Shown: piece by piece, positions 1 to 8,193 of the stretch
Position numbering within the stretch: position 1 is the stretch's first letter
Layout: every line of letters begins with the position of its first letter
Assembly: GCA_963831705.1 (NCBI GenBank)
Contig: CAWHRE010000010.1
Location: forward strand, 1,364,001-1,428,000
Length of the DNA stretch: 64,000 nt
Direction of reading: 5' to 3'
Source: DASQPR01 sp963831705
GTDB taxonomy: Bacteria > Actinomycetota > Actinomycetes > Mycobacteriales > Micromonosporaceae
Position numbers and translations under genes: made by a program
Notes under the pieces: model-generated
The model's database searches: none
What the model was told of the DNA's origin: nothing
The model's input: only the letters and a program-made list of their open reading frames with translations

Positions 1-945
1 GTCGAGCGCATCCCGCTGAGCCCGTGTTGCGCGGGACTTCTGCCGCCGTTCCATGTCCTTGAGGATGCCCGCAGATCCGCGTACGGCACCGGCCGCACCC
101 TTCCCGGTCCCACCGGCCCCAAGCGCGGTCTCCAGGTCGGAGCGCTCCTTCGCGTCCAGCTCACCGCTGATCGAAGCGGCCTCCGATTCGGACGCCGCAA
201 TCAACGCGGAGGCAGCATCGAAGCAGGCACCGAGCCCGGTGAGCTGTCGCGGAATCGCCAGGACGGCATCGCGCCGGGCCCGCGCCTGCGGATCGTTCGC
301 AAGCCGCCGGGCTCGGCCGACGTGTCCCTGCGCAGCCGCGGCAGCCCAGGCCGCCTGGATCGGATCGGTACCGTCCCGGGCGATCAGAACCGACGCCACC
401 GCCTCGGGCGACGGTTGGCGCAACGTCAGCGTCCGGCACCGGGAACGGATCGTCACCGAGATGTCGTCCGGATGCGTGGATGGCGTACAGAGCAGGAAGA
501 CCGTACGCGGAGGTGGTTCCTCGATCGCCTTCAGCAGCGCATTTCCGGCTTGCTCGGTAAGGCGGTCGGCGTCCTCGACGATCAGCACCTGCCAGCGCCC
601 GAGCGTCGGCGATGTCTGGGCACGCAGGACGAGCGCGCGCATTTCGGCGACCCCGATCGTCAACCCCTCCGGGACCACGATGCGTACGTCCGCGTGCGTA
701 CCGCCGAGGGTTGTGTGGCAGGCCTGGCAATGACCGCAACCGCCGTCCGGGCATTGCAGTGCGGCGGCGAACGCGCGGGCCGCGACCGATCGCCCGGAGC
801 CGGCCGGACCGGTGAACAGCCAGGCGTGCGTCATGCCGCCGGCCTCCTCGGACTGACCGGACACGATTCGCCCCGCCGCCGCCGACGCGTTCGACAACGT
901 CTCGACGGCTTCGGGCTGGCCGACCAGTGCATCAAAAACGCTCAT
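1..945 (-). CDS. holB: DNA polymerase III delta' subunit (3' part cut by window edge)
   Basis: Clamp-loader delta' subunit of the replicase. The frame is open through the left edge, so 315 residues are present and the C-terminus is missing (such proteins are about 400 residues). It begins MSVFDALVGQPEAV and shows a P-loop-like GPAGSGRS (residues 46-53) in which the usual lysine is arginine, typical of a non-hydrolysing delta' subunit. A zinc-binding cysteine set follows (C65, C70, C73, C76), then VEDADRLTEQAGNALLKAIE and an SRC sensor region. ATG at 945 overlaps the stop of the upstream kinase gene by four bases (ATGA), so the two are translationally coupled. Next to tmk is the usual actinobacterial position. 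Confidence 0.93.
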   Translation of the reverse strand, partial: MSVFDALVGQPEAVETLSNASAAAGRIVSGQSEEAGGMTHAWLFTGPAGSGRSVAARAFAAALQCPDGGCGHCQACHTTLGGTHADVRIVVPEGLTIGVAEMRALVLRAQTSPTLGRWQVLIVEDADRLTEQAGNALLKAIEEPPPRTVFLLCTPSTHPDDISVTIRSRCRTLTLRQPSPEAVASVLIARDGTDPIQAAWAAAAAQGHVGRARRLANDPQARARRDAVLAIPRQLTGLGACFDAASALIAASESEAASISGELDAKERSDLETALGAGGTGKGAAGAVRGSAGILKDMERRQKSRATRAQRDALD

Positions 946-3083
946 GCGGCCTGATCCTCCACGACGATGGCGGCGGCGGAAGCGGACGTCACGGCCGGCG
1001 GAAGCATGCGGTGGACCCGCTCGCGGATCGCGAACGCGATCACGTCGACCGGGTCAGATGCGTTCACGACCAGGTACCGCTCCGGGTCGGCCGCGGCAAG
1101 ATCCAGAAATGCCCGGCGAACCCGCTCGTGAAACACGAGCGATTCGGCTTCGAGCCGGTCCTTGTGGCCCCGGTCCTCGGCGCGTCGCAGCCCGTCGGCC
1201 GGATCGATGTCGAGCAGGACGACGAGATCCGGGCGAAGGCCGCCGGTCGCCCACTTGGACAGCCACTTGATCTCGTCCGCCGGAAGCGTACGGCCGGCTC
1301 CCTGGTACGCAAGCGACGAGTCGATGTATCGATCGCAGACCACGATCGTGCCTCGGGCCAGTGCGGGCCGAATCACCGTGGCGACGTGGTGCGCCCGATC
1401 CGCGGCGTACAGGAGCGCTTCGGCACGCGGCGAGATCGGCGGCCCGTCGGTGTCCGGTGGGTCCAGGACGATCCGGCGGATCTTCTGCCCGATCGGGGTC
1501 GCACCGGGTTCGCGGGTGTCGATGACCGATCGCCCGTACGCTTCGAGCGTCGCGACCAGCCTGCGTACCTGCGTCGACTTGCCGGCGCCCTCACCACCCT
1601 CGAACACGATGAACCGGCCGACGCCGGGTAGCGGATGGCCGCCATCGACCAGCGGATCGCCGGGCGGCGGTGCATCGTTGCGAGTGAGCGGATGGCCGCG
1701 AAGCGACGCGATCAGGTCCGGCAGCAGCGGTACGCCCGGCTTGTCGTCCATCTGCCGCAACGCGCCGATGCCGGCGACTATGCCGAAGACGCCGGCCGCG
1801 AGCAGCATCGGGCGCGTCGTCGAGATCGTGAAGCCGAGAATCTCCCGTACGCCACCGAAGCCGACGATGAAGCTGGAGAGCGAGATCGTCAGCAGGAGCG
1901 TCACCTGAGTACTGGTTTGGATGAACGCGAACACGCGCCCGCGTACGTCATCTGTGACCTCGGTGCCGAGCAACGTCGTGCCGGACAGGAACGCCATGCC
2001 GGCGCCGATGCCGACGCAGAGCGCCCCGACCACGCCGATCACCAGGTGCCAGGCGAATGCGAGCAACGTCACCGAGACCGCCGCGAAGATGATCGACAGG
2101 CCGAACCAGCGTCGCCGGGACAGCGCTCGTACCAGGCGTGGCCCAAGCACGATCCCGACCGACAGACCGACGAAGATGCTGCCGAACAGGATGTAGAACG
2201 ACAGATCGCCACCACCGAGCGACATCGCGTAGAACTGCGCGCTGCCGACCACGACGCCGGCTCCGGCGAACGCGCCGAGAATGCCGAGCACCAGACCGCG
2301 GACGAGCCGGGTCTTGGCGACGTACGACCATCCGGTCGCGAACTCACGGATCAGGCTAGGCTTCTTGGCCGGCCGTTCGACCGCGCGCCCGCTGATCTCG
2401 GGGATGCCGAAGAACACGACGAACGCGGTCGCGAGGAACGTCAGCGCGTTGAAGTACAACGCGAGGTGGGTCGGGCTCGCGGCAGCGGTCGCCGAGGAAC
2501 TCGACACGGCCCGAACGAACCAGGTGAGGAACGCGATCACGCCGACCGCGGCGATCGGCGCGAAGCCGTACGTCGTTGCGAGCGTCAGCTGATTCGCCGA
2601 CTCCAGGCGGCCCCTGGGCAGCAGGTTCGGCACCGACGATTCTTTTGCGGGCGCCCACACCATCTGCAGCGTCTCGATGATGAACGTCGCGATCGCGGCC
2701 CACAGCACGATCAGCGACGGATCGCTGGTGAAGAGCGTGACTCCTGGGATGGATGCGAACAGCACGAAACGAGCGAGGTCGCAGACGACCATCGTGTAGC
2801 GCCGGTCCCACCGATCGGCGATCACGCCCGCGACCGGGCCGAGCACGAGCGCGGGCACCATGCGTACCGCGATCACACCACCGAATGCCGCGCCCTTGGC
2901 CGCGGACCCGCTGACCTGCGCGGCCGCAAACGTCGATGTGGCGAGCAGACCCAACCAGTCACCGAGTGACGAAAGCCCAAGGACTGCCCAAAGTCGACGA
3001 AAGGCACGGATCGACAGAACTTCCCGGATTCCCGCGAGCCCAGCCGCTACCGGGACAGATTCGGCAGCCTGTGGTTCGTCCAC
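942..3083 (-). CDS. tmk: MFS transporter-thymidylate kinase fusion protein
   Basis: Two-domain protein of 713 residues. Residues about 20-445 form a major-facilitator membrane domain (roughly twelve hydrophobic helices, with DRWDRR in the first cytoplasmic loop). Residues about 488-690 are a dTMP kinase, which phosphorylates dTMP to dTDP: FEGGEGAGKST P-loop at about 494-504, DRYIDSSLAYQG at 584-595, and an EDRGHKDR lid. The GTG at 3083 is chosen because AAGGGAG lies six bases upstream; a longer reading from the GTG at 3119 lacks a comparable site. As I recall, MFS-Tmk fusions occur in several actinobacteria. The transport substrate is unknown. The gene is immediately upstream of holB with a 4-base overlap. 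Confidence 0.93.
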   Translation of the reverse strand: MDEPQAAESVPVAAGLAGIREVLSIRAFRRLWAVLGLSSLGDWLGLLATSTFAAAQVSGSAAKGAAFGGVIAVRMVPALVLGPVAGVIADRWDRRYTMVVCDLARFVLFASIPGVTLFTSDPSLIVLWAAIATFIIETLQMVWAPAKESSVPNLLPRGRLESANQLTLATTYGFAPIAAVGVIAFLTWFVRAVSSSSATAAASPTHLALYFNALTFLATAFVVFFGIPEISGRAVERPAKKPSLIREFATGWSYVAKTRLVRGLVLGILGAFAGAGVVVGSAQFYAMSLGGGDLSFYILFGSIFVGLSVGIVLGPRLVRALSRRRWFGLSIIFAAVSVTLLAFAWHLVIGVVGALCVGIGAGMAFLSGTTLLGTEVTDDVRGRVFAFIQTSTQVTLLLTISLSSFIVGFGGVREILGFTISTTRPMLLAAGVFGIVAGIGALRQMDDKPGVPLLPDLIASLRGHPLTRNDAPPPGDPLVDGGHPLPGVGRFIVFEGGEGAGKSTQVRRLVATLEAYGRSVIDTREPGATPIGQKIRRIVLDPPDTDGPPISPRAEALLYAADRAHHVATVIRPALARGTIVVCDRYIDSSLAYQGAGRTLPADEIKWLSKWATGGLRPDLVVLLDIDPADGLRRAEDRGHKDRLEAESLVFHERVRRAFLDLAAADPERYLVVNASDPVDVIAFAIRERVHRMLPPAVTSASAAAIVVEDQAA

Positions 3084-3186
3084 GCCACACTCCCTTACCG
3101 TCTGCCCAACCGTCCGCACCGCCCGCCGATCCCACTGTAGACGCGCCTGCTGACAGCGCGACGCAGCCGCGGTCTATCGTTGCGCC

Positions 3187-4419
3187 GTGCCTGGATTGCC
3201 GGAACAGCTCGCCAACGAGACCCCTGAACAGCTGCGCGCCCGATTCGACCGGGCGACCGCCGACCTCGACCCCCCGTTCGCGGTGGTCGACGTTCGCGCG
3301 TACGACGCCAACGCCGCGGCGCTGGAAAAGCGCTCCGGGGGTACGCCGATCCGGGTCGCCAGCAAGTCGGTACGCAGCCGGGACCTGATCCGGCGCGTGC
3401 TCGACCGACCGGGCTGGCACGGGATCATGGCATTCACGATCCCCGAGGCGATCTGGCTGGTCACGTCCGGTACGAGTGACGACGTGCTGGTCGCGTACCC
3501 GTCCGCCGACCGTGGCGCACTCCGAGCCGTCGCGACCGATGCCGCACTCGCCAATGCCATCACGATCATGGTCGACTCGACCGAACAGCTCGACTTCATC
3601 GACGCGACGATCGCGCCGACCCAGCGCGAGGCGATCCGGCTCTGTATCGACCTCGACGCGTCCTGGAAACCGGTCGGTGGCCGGCTCCACGTCGGCGTAC
3701 GCCGGTCGCCAATCCACTCCGTCGATCAGGCGGCCGCGCTGGCGCGCGCGATCACGTCCCGTTCGGGATTCCGGCTGGTCGCGATCATGTCGTACGAAGC
3801 CCAGATCGCCGGGCTGGCCGACGCGCCTCCGGGCCAAGCGCTACGTGGCGTCGGGGTCCGGGCGATCCAGCGACGATCGATGCCGGAAATCATCGCGCGC
3901 CGCGGCGCCGTGGTGGCGGCCGTCCGCGCGTACGCCGACCTCGAATTCGTCAACGGCGGAGGCACCGGCAGCGTGGCCGAGACAGCGGCGGATCCGTCGG
4001 TCACCGAGGTCACCGCGGGCTCCGGCCTGTACGGGCCAGTGCTGTTCGACGGGTACAGCAAGTGGCGCCCAACGCCGAGTGCCTACTTCGCGCTGAGCGT
4101 CGTACGGCGGCCGGCCCCCGGATACGTCACCGTGCTCGGTGGCGGCTGGATCGCATCCGGGCAGGCCGGTGCGTCCCGCCTGCCGACGCCGACGCTGCCG
4201 CAGGGGCTGAGCCTGCTGAAACAGGAAGGCACCGGCGAGGTACAGACGCCACTGACCGGCGCGCCGACCGACCGGTTGCGCATCGGTGATCGCGTCTGGT
4301 TCCGGCACACGAAAGCCGGCGAGCTATCCGAGCACGTAGATGAGCTGCACCTGATAGACGGCGACCAGGTAATCGGCGCCGTCCCCACATACCGAGGCGA
4401 ACACAAAGTCTTCCTTTAG
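3187..4419 (+). CDS. PLP-dependent amino acid deaminase/aldolase (alanine racemase-like, fold type III)
   Basis: 410-residue cytosolic enzyme resembling the D-threonine aldolase / D-serine dehydratase group. An N-terminal alanine-racemase-like barrel carries the probable PLP lysine in the segment VASKSVRSRDL (about residues 58-68). A C-terminal beta domain follows, ending in a metal-site-like stretch (RHTKAGELSEHVDELHL). Start is GTG at 3187, divergent from the tmk gene with a 103-base gap. In other actinobacteria this family often sits beside an FAD-linked aldonolactone oxidase, as it does here (5396-6709). The family assignment is firm; the substrate is not known. A palindromic element lies just after the stop. 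Confidence 0.85.
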   Translation: MPGLPEQLANETPEQLRARFDRATADLDPPFAVVDVRAYDANAAALEKRSGGTPIRVASKSVRSRDLIRRVLDRPGWHGIMAFTIPEAIWLVTSGTSDDVLVAYPSADRGALRAVATDAALANAITIMVDSTEQLDFIDATIAPTQREAIRLCIDLDASWKPVGGRLHVGVRRSPIHSVDQAAALARAITSRSGFRLVAIMSYEAQIAGLADAPPGQALRGVGVRAIQRRSMPEIIARRGAVVAAVRAYADLEFVNGGGTGSVAETAADPSVTEVTAGSGLYGPVLFDGYSKWRPTPSAYFALSVVRRPAPGYVTVLGGGWIASGQAGASRLPTPTLPQGLSLLKQEGTGEVQTPLTGAPTDRLRIGDRVWFRHTKAGELSEHVDELHLIDGDQVIGAVPTYRGEHKVFL

Positions 4420-4442
4420 CCCGCGCCCCAGAACCCCAGTTG

Positions 4443-4495
4443 AACCTGGAGTTATTCGCACGACACACCGTCGATGCGTCAACTAACTCCAGGTT
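4443..4495. repeat. Palindromic intergenic element A (probable bidirectional terminator)
   Basis: A perfect 12-bp inverted repeat: AACCTGGAGTTA at 4443-4454 and its complement at 4484-4495, with a 29-base loop. It lies between the convergent aldolase and TetR genes, where a bidirectional terminator is expected. The reverse complement of the whole element, including the loop, matches the element at 9111-9165 closely, so this is a repeat family and not a one-off hairpin. Confidence 0.75.
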
Positions 4496-4507
4496 GGGGC
4501 GGGCGAC

Positions 4508-5221
4508 CTAGACGACTACGTGCTGCGTCAGGTACGCGTGGATTAGGGACTTCGCCTCGGCTAGGACCTTGGCGTCGCCGGCGGGATCGTGGCGGAAACC
4601 CAACTTGATCAGGGCGTCGGCGATCTCGACCGCGACCGCGATCGGGAAGTCGATCGAGACGGACGGCTGGATCGCGAACGTCTCGCGCATCAACGACGTC
4701 AACGCGGACGCGATGACCTGGTTGTTGTCCTTGTCCTCATCGAGCAGATGGACATCGACGACGTCGCCGAAGTGCAGCGTTCGGAAGCCGGGCACGTCCC
4801 GGTGCATCGCGATGTACTCCTCGATCGCCGAATCGACGCCGTCCCACCAGTGGGCGAACTCGGTCTCGGCGAATCGGGCCTGCAGGCGGCCGAGGTACGC
4901 CTCAAGGTTCCGAAGCGTCAACGCCTGGACGACTGCTCGCTTGTCCGGAAAAAACTGATAAATCGAACCAATTGCCACACCCGCCCGCTCGGCAAGCAGC
5001 GTTGTGGTCAGCGCCTCGTATCCGATCTCGTCAACGAGTTCCGCGCAGGCGTCAAGCATTCGCGCGACACGCGCCACGCTCCGCCCTTGGACCGGAACAC
5101 GGCGCAGTGGCCCGGTCGACGTACTAGCGTCGGATTGAGTCGCGGAAGAATCGGCAGAGCCTTTATTTTCCGCTAAGGCCGACTGAGAAGGCACGGTCGG
5201 CATGGAAGCCTGAGTTGTCAC
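4508..5221 (-). CDS. TetR family transcriptional regulator
   Basis: 237 residues. An N-terminal low-complexity stretch (about 40 residues) precedes a TetR DNA-binding domain: RVARMLDACAELVDEIGYEA, then LLAERAGVAIGSIYQFFPDK, the classic helix-turn-helix with the SIYxxFxxK signature. The C-terminal half is a ligand-binding helical domain. GTG at 5221 has AGGAG six bases upstream. It is divergent from the aldonolactone oxidase across a 174-base gap, so that oxidase is its likeliest target, along with itself. The effector is unknown. Confidence 0.9.
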   Translation of the reverse strand: MTTQASMPTVPSQSALAENKGSADSSATQSDASTSTGPLRRVPVQGRSVARVARMLDACAELVDEIGYEALTTTLLAERAGVAIGSIYQFFPDKRAVVQALTLRNLEAYLGRLQARFAETEFAHWWDGVDSAIEEYIAMHRDVPGFRTLHFGDVVDVHLLDEDKDNNQVIASALTSLMRETFAIQPSVSIDFPIAVAVEIADALIKLGFRHDPAGDAKVLAEAKSLIHAYLTQHVVV

Positions 5222-5331
5222 GTATTACTCCTGTTGATGCGGCAGCCGTCCGGGCCGGTTTACATCGACGGCTGGCGTTCGAAAAGTTCTACTCATCCAA
5301 CGAGCGCGGAGCGACAACGCCACTGGCCAAC

Positions 5332-5359
5332 TTGACTTTCTATACGCGAGGCATACTCA
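5332..5359 (+). promoter_or_regulatory. Possible sigma70-type promoter for the aldonolactone oxidase
   Basis: TTGACT at 5332-5337 is followed 16 bases later by TACTCA (5354-5359), about 35 bases before the ATG at 5396, which has AAGGAG upstream. The -35 box is good but the -10 box is weak, so this is a candidate only. The TetR regulator encoded on the other strand would be expected to bind in this 174-base gap. Confidence 0.3.
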
Positions 5360-5395
5360 CGTTAGATCCGTCGCGGCAAAAAGGAGATCCGGAGA

Positions 5396-6709
5396 ATGAC
5401 CGCCCCACGCACATATTCAGCCTGGTCGAACTGGGCTGGCAATCAGCGCGTTTCGGCCGTTCGGGTAGTCCGGCCGACGAACGAGCAACAGGTTGTCGAC
5501 GCAATTCGCGCCGCCGCGACGGATGGCTTAAGCATCAAACCGATCGGCGCCGGTCACTCTTTCACAGCGGCCGCCGTCACGGAAGGCGTACGCCTGGATC
5601 TCACCGATCTCGCCAATTTCGTTTCGATCGATCGCGAGCGGAAACAGATCACGGTTCAGGGCGGTATGCGGCTGCACACGCTCAACGACATTCTCGCCAC
5701 CAATGGCCTCGCGATGCCGAACCTCGGCGACATCGACGTACAGACGATCACCGGCGCCATCTCCACCGGTACGCACGGGACCGGCGCGAAACTCGGATGC
5801 CTCGCGACGTTCGTGATCGGCTTGCGCATTGTCACCGGCACGGGTGATGTCATTTCTGCGACAGCGGACCAGAATCCGGACGTTTTCCAGGCCGCCCGCG
5901 TCGGCGTCGGCGCGCTCGGCGTCATCACCGAAGTGACGCTGCAATGCACCGATGCGTTCGTGCTGCGCGCCGACGAGCGGCCGGCCAACGTTCGCGATGT
6001 GTTCGGCGCGCTCGACCAGCACGTCGCCGACAACGAGCATTTCGAGATGTACTGGTTCCCGTACACGGATTTGCTCCAGATCAAGCGCAACAACCGCGTA
6101 CCGGCATCGGATCGACCGCTGTCCGCGTTCAAGGGCTGGCTGGACGACGACTTCCTGCCGAACACCGTCTTCAGTGGCGCCTGCCGGATCGGTCGAGCGG
6201 TGCCGTCGCTGGTGCCGCGGATCAGCAACCTCGCGGCCCGAGCGCTGTCCGCGAGGGTTTACACCGACCGCTCTGACCGCGTGTTCTGCACGCCACGACG
6301 CGTGCGCTTCACCGAGATGGAGTACGGCCTGCCACGCGCCGCGCTCCCGGAAGCGTTCGCCGCTCTCCGCAAGATCGTGGACCGCATGCCGTTCAAGATC
6401 GCGTTCCCGGTGGAGATGCGATTCAGCGCCGCCGATGACATCTGGCTCTCCCACGGGTACGGGCGGGAGAACTCGTACATCGCGATCCACCAGTACGTCG
6501 GCATGCCGTATGAGCCGTACATGCAGGCGTTCGAGAAGGTCGCGATCGAGTTGGGCGGCCGGCCGCACTGGGGCAAGCTCAATTGGCGCGATGCCGAGTC
6601 GCTCCGGACCGTCTATCCGAAGTTCGACGACTTCCTCACCGTACGGGACAAGTTGGACCCCGGACGTGTCATGGCGAACGCGTACACGAGCCGGATCTTC
6701 GGTGCCTGA
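5396..6709 (+). CDS. FAD-dependent D-arabinono-1,4-lactone / L-gulonolactone-type oxidase
   Basis: 437-residue VAO-family flavoprotein that oxidises an aldonolactone. The FAD-binding PP-loop region reads RPTNEQQVVDAIRAA followed by KPIGAGHSFT (about residues 48-57), and the second FAD segment reads ITGAISTGTHGTG. The C-terminal ALO domain ends with HWGKLNW, FDDFLTVRDKLDPGRVMANAY, a signature of sugar-1,4-lactone oxidases. ATG at 5396 has AAGGAG upstream. Divergent TetR control is likely. The ascorbate-like product or physiological substrate in this organism is not deducible. Confidence 0.9.
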   Translation: MTAPRTYSAWSNWAGNQRVSAVRVVRPTNEQQVVDAIRAAATDGLSIKPIGAGHSFTAAAVTEGVRLDLTDLANFVSIDRERKQITVQGGMRLHTLNDILATNGLAMPNLGDIDVQTITGAISTGTHGTGAKLGCLATFVIGLRIVTGTGDVISATADQNPDVFQAARVGVGALGVITEVTLQCTDAFVLRADERPANVRDVFGALDQHVADNEHFEMYWFPYTDLLQIKRNNRVPASDRPLSAFKGWLDDDFLPNTVFSGACRIGRAVPSLVPRISNLAARALSARVYTDRSDRVFCTPRRVRFTEMEYGLPRAALPEAFAALRKIVDRMPFKIAFPVEMRFSAADDIWLSHGYGRENSYIAIHQYVGMPYEPYMQAFEKVAIELGGRPHWGKLNWRDAESLRTVYPKFDDFLTVRDKLDPGRVMANAYTSRIFGA

Positions 6710-6732
6710 GTCCGCCTGAGAGACTGGCTATC

Positions 6733-8193
6733 GTGGCAGCCCGTGGATTTCCGTTTGAGGACCTCAAGGACTTTCTGGCAGCTCTGGAACGTGCGGGCGA
6801 ACTGAAGCGCATCAAGGCTCCGGTGGACCCGACGCTGGAGATGAGCGAGATCGTCACGCGTACCGTCCGTGCGGGCGGACCAGCCCTGGTGTTCGAGTCG
6901 CCGACCCGGGGCGACATGCCGGTCGCGATCAACCTGTTCGGCACCGAGAAGCGGATGGCGATCGCGCTCGGCGTCGACGACGTGAACGAAATCGGCGCGC
7001 GCATCGGTGAGCTGGTCAAGCCGGATCTGATCCCGGGCTGGTCCGGCATCAAGGACGGCTTGGGCAAGTTGATGCAGCTCAAGTCAGTACCACCCAAAAA
7101 GGTTTCGAAAGCTCCTTGCCAGGAAGTGGTTTTCAAGGGTGATGAAGTTGACCTTGACCGTCTTCCCGGACTGCAAATGTGGCCCGGCGACGGCGGGGTT
7201 TTCCACAATTACGGCCTGACGCATACGAAGCATCCGGAGACCGGCAAGCGCAACCTCGGGCTTTACCGGCTCCAGCAGCACTCGAAGAACACGCTCGGCC
7301 TGCACTGGCAGATCCACAAGGACTCGACCGCGCACCACGCGGTGGCCGAGCGGCTCGGGCAGCGGCTGCCGGTCGCGATCGCGATCGGCTGTGATCCGGT
7401 GGTCAGCTACGCCGCGAGCGCACCGCTGCCGGGCGACATCGACGAATACATGTTCGCGGGCTTCCTGCGCGGCGAGCGGGTCGAGATGGTGGACTGCCTG
7501 ACCGTGCCGCTGCAGGTCCCCGCGCATGCGCAGATTGTGCTCGAGGGGTACGTAGAACCGGGCGAGCGCCACCCGGAAGGCCCGTTCGGCGACCACACCG
7601 GCTTCTACACACCGGTCGAGCCGTTCCCGGTCCTGCACATCGAGGCGATGACCACCCAGAAGAACCCGGTCTATCACTCGATCATCACGTCGAAGCCGCC
7701 GCAGGAGGACGGGCCGATCGGGCACGCGACCGAACGCATCTTCCTTCCGCTGATCAAGCTGCTCGTACCGGATATTGCCGACTACGCGATGCCCGAACCG
7801 GGTGTGTTCCACAACTGTCTGATCGTTTCGATCGACAAGCGCTACCCGAAGCACGCGCAGAAGGTAATGAACGCGGTCTGGGGAGCTCACCTGCTGTCCC
7901 TGACGAAGCTGATCGTGGTGGTGGACGCGGATTGTGATCCGCACGACTACCACGAGGTCGCGTTCCGCGCGTTCGGCAACGTCGACTACGCGCACGACAT
8001 TCTGCTCACGTCCGGTCCGGTCGATCATCTGGATCACGCGTCCTACCAGCAGTTCTGGGGCGGGAAGCTGGGCATCGACGCGACCCGCAAGACGCCCGCC
8101 GAGGGATATCACCGCGGTTGGCCGGAGGAGATGGTCATGTCACCGTCCGTTGTGGACAAGGTCACGGCAAGATGGCGGGAGTACGGGTTCTGA
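6733..8193 (+). CDS. UbiD-family decarboxylase, menaquinone (futalosine pathway) type
   Basis: 486 residues. Prenylated-FMN-dependent decarboxylase of the UbiD family. Recognisable segments are GFPFEDLKDFLAALERAGEL at the N-terminus, the GPFGDHTGFYTPVEPFPV region that carries the conserved acid and metal/prFMN contacts, and a C-terminal GIDATRKTPAEGY. The GTG at 6733 is chosen because upstream in-frame sequence overlaps the oxidase gene and does not match the family. It is followed without a gap by the UbiA-like gene (TGATG) and then a UbiX gene, which supplies prFMN. This trio resembles the Streptomyces SCO4490-4492 set that acts after MqnD on dihydroxynaphthoate-type intermediates. Confidence 0.88.
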   Translation: MAARGFPFEDLKDFLAALERAGELKRIKAPVDPTLEMSEIVTRTVRAGGPALVFESPTRGDMPVAINLFGTEKRMAIALGVDDVNEIGARIGELVKPDLIPGWSGIKDGLGKLMQLKSVPPKKVSKAPCQEVVFKGDEVDLDRLPGLQMWPGDGGVFHNYGLTHTKHPETGKRNLGLYRLQQHSKNTLGLHWQIHKDSTAHHAVAERLGQRLPVAIAIGCDPVVSYAASAPLPGDIDEYMFAGFLRGERVEMVDCLTVPLQVPAHAQIVLEGYVEPGERHPEGPFGDHTGFYTPVEPFPVLHIEAMTTQKNPVYHSIITSKPPQEDGPIGHATERIFLPLIKLLVPDIADYAMPEPGVFHNCLIVSIDKRYPKHAQKVMNAVWGAHLLSLTKLIVVVDADCDPHDYHEVAFRAFGNVDYAHDILLTSGPVDHLDHASYQQFWGGKLGIDATRKTPAEGYHRGWPEEMVMSPSVVDKVTARWREYGF

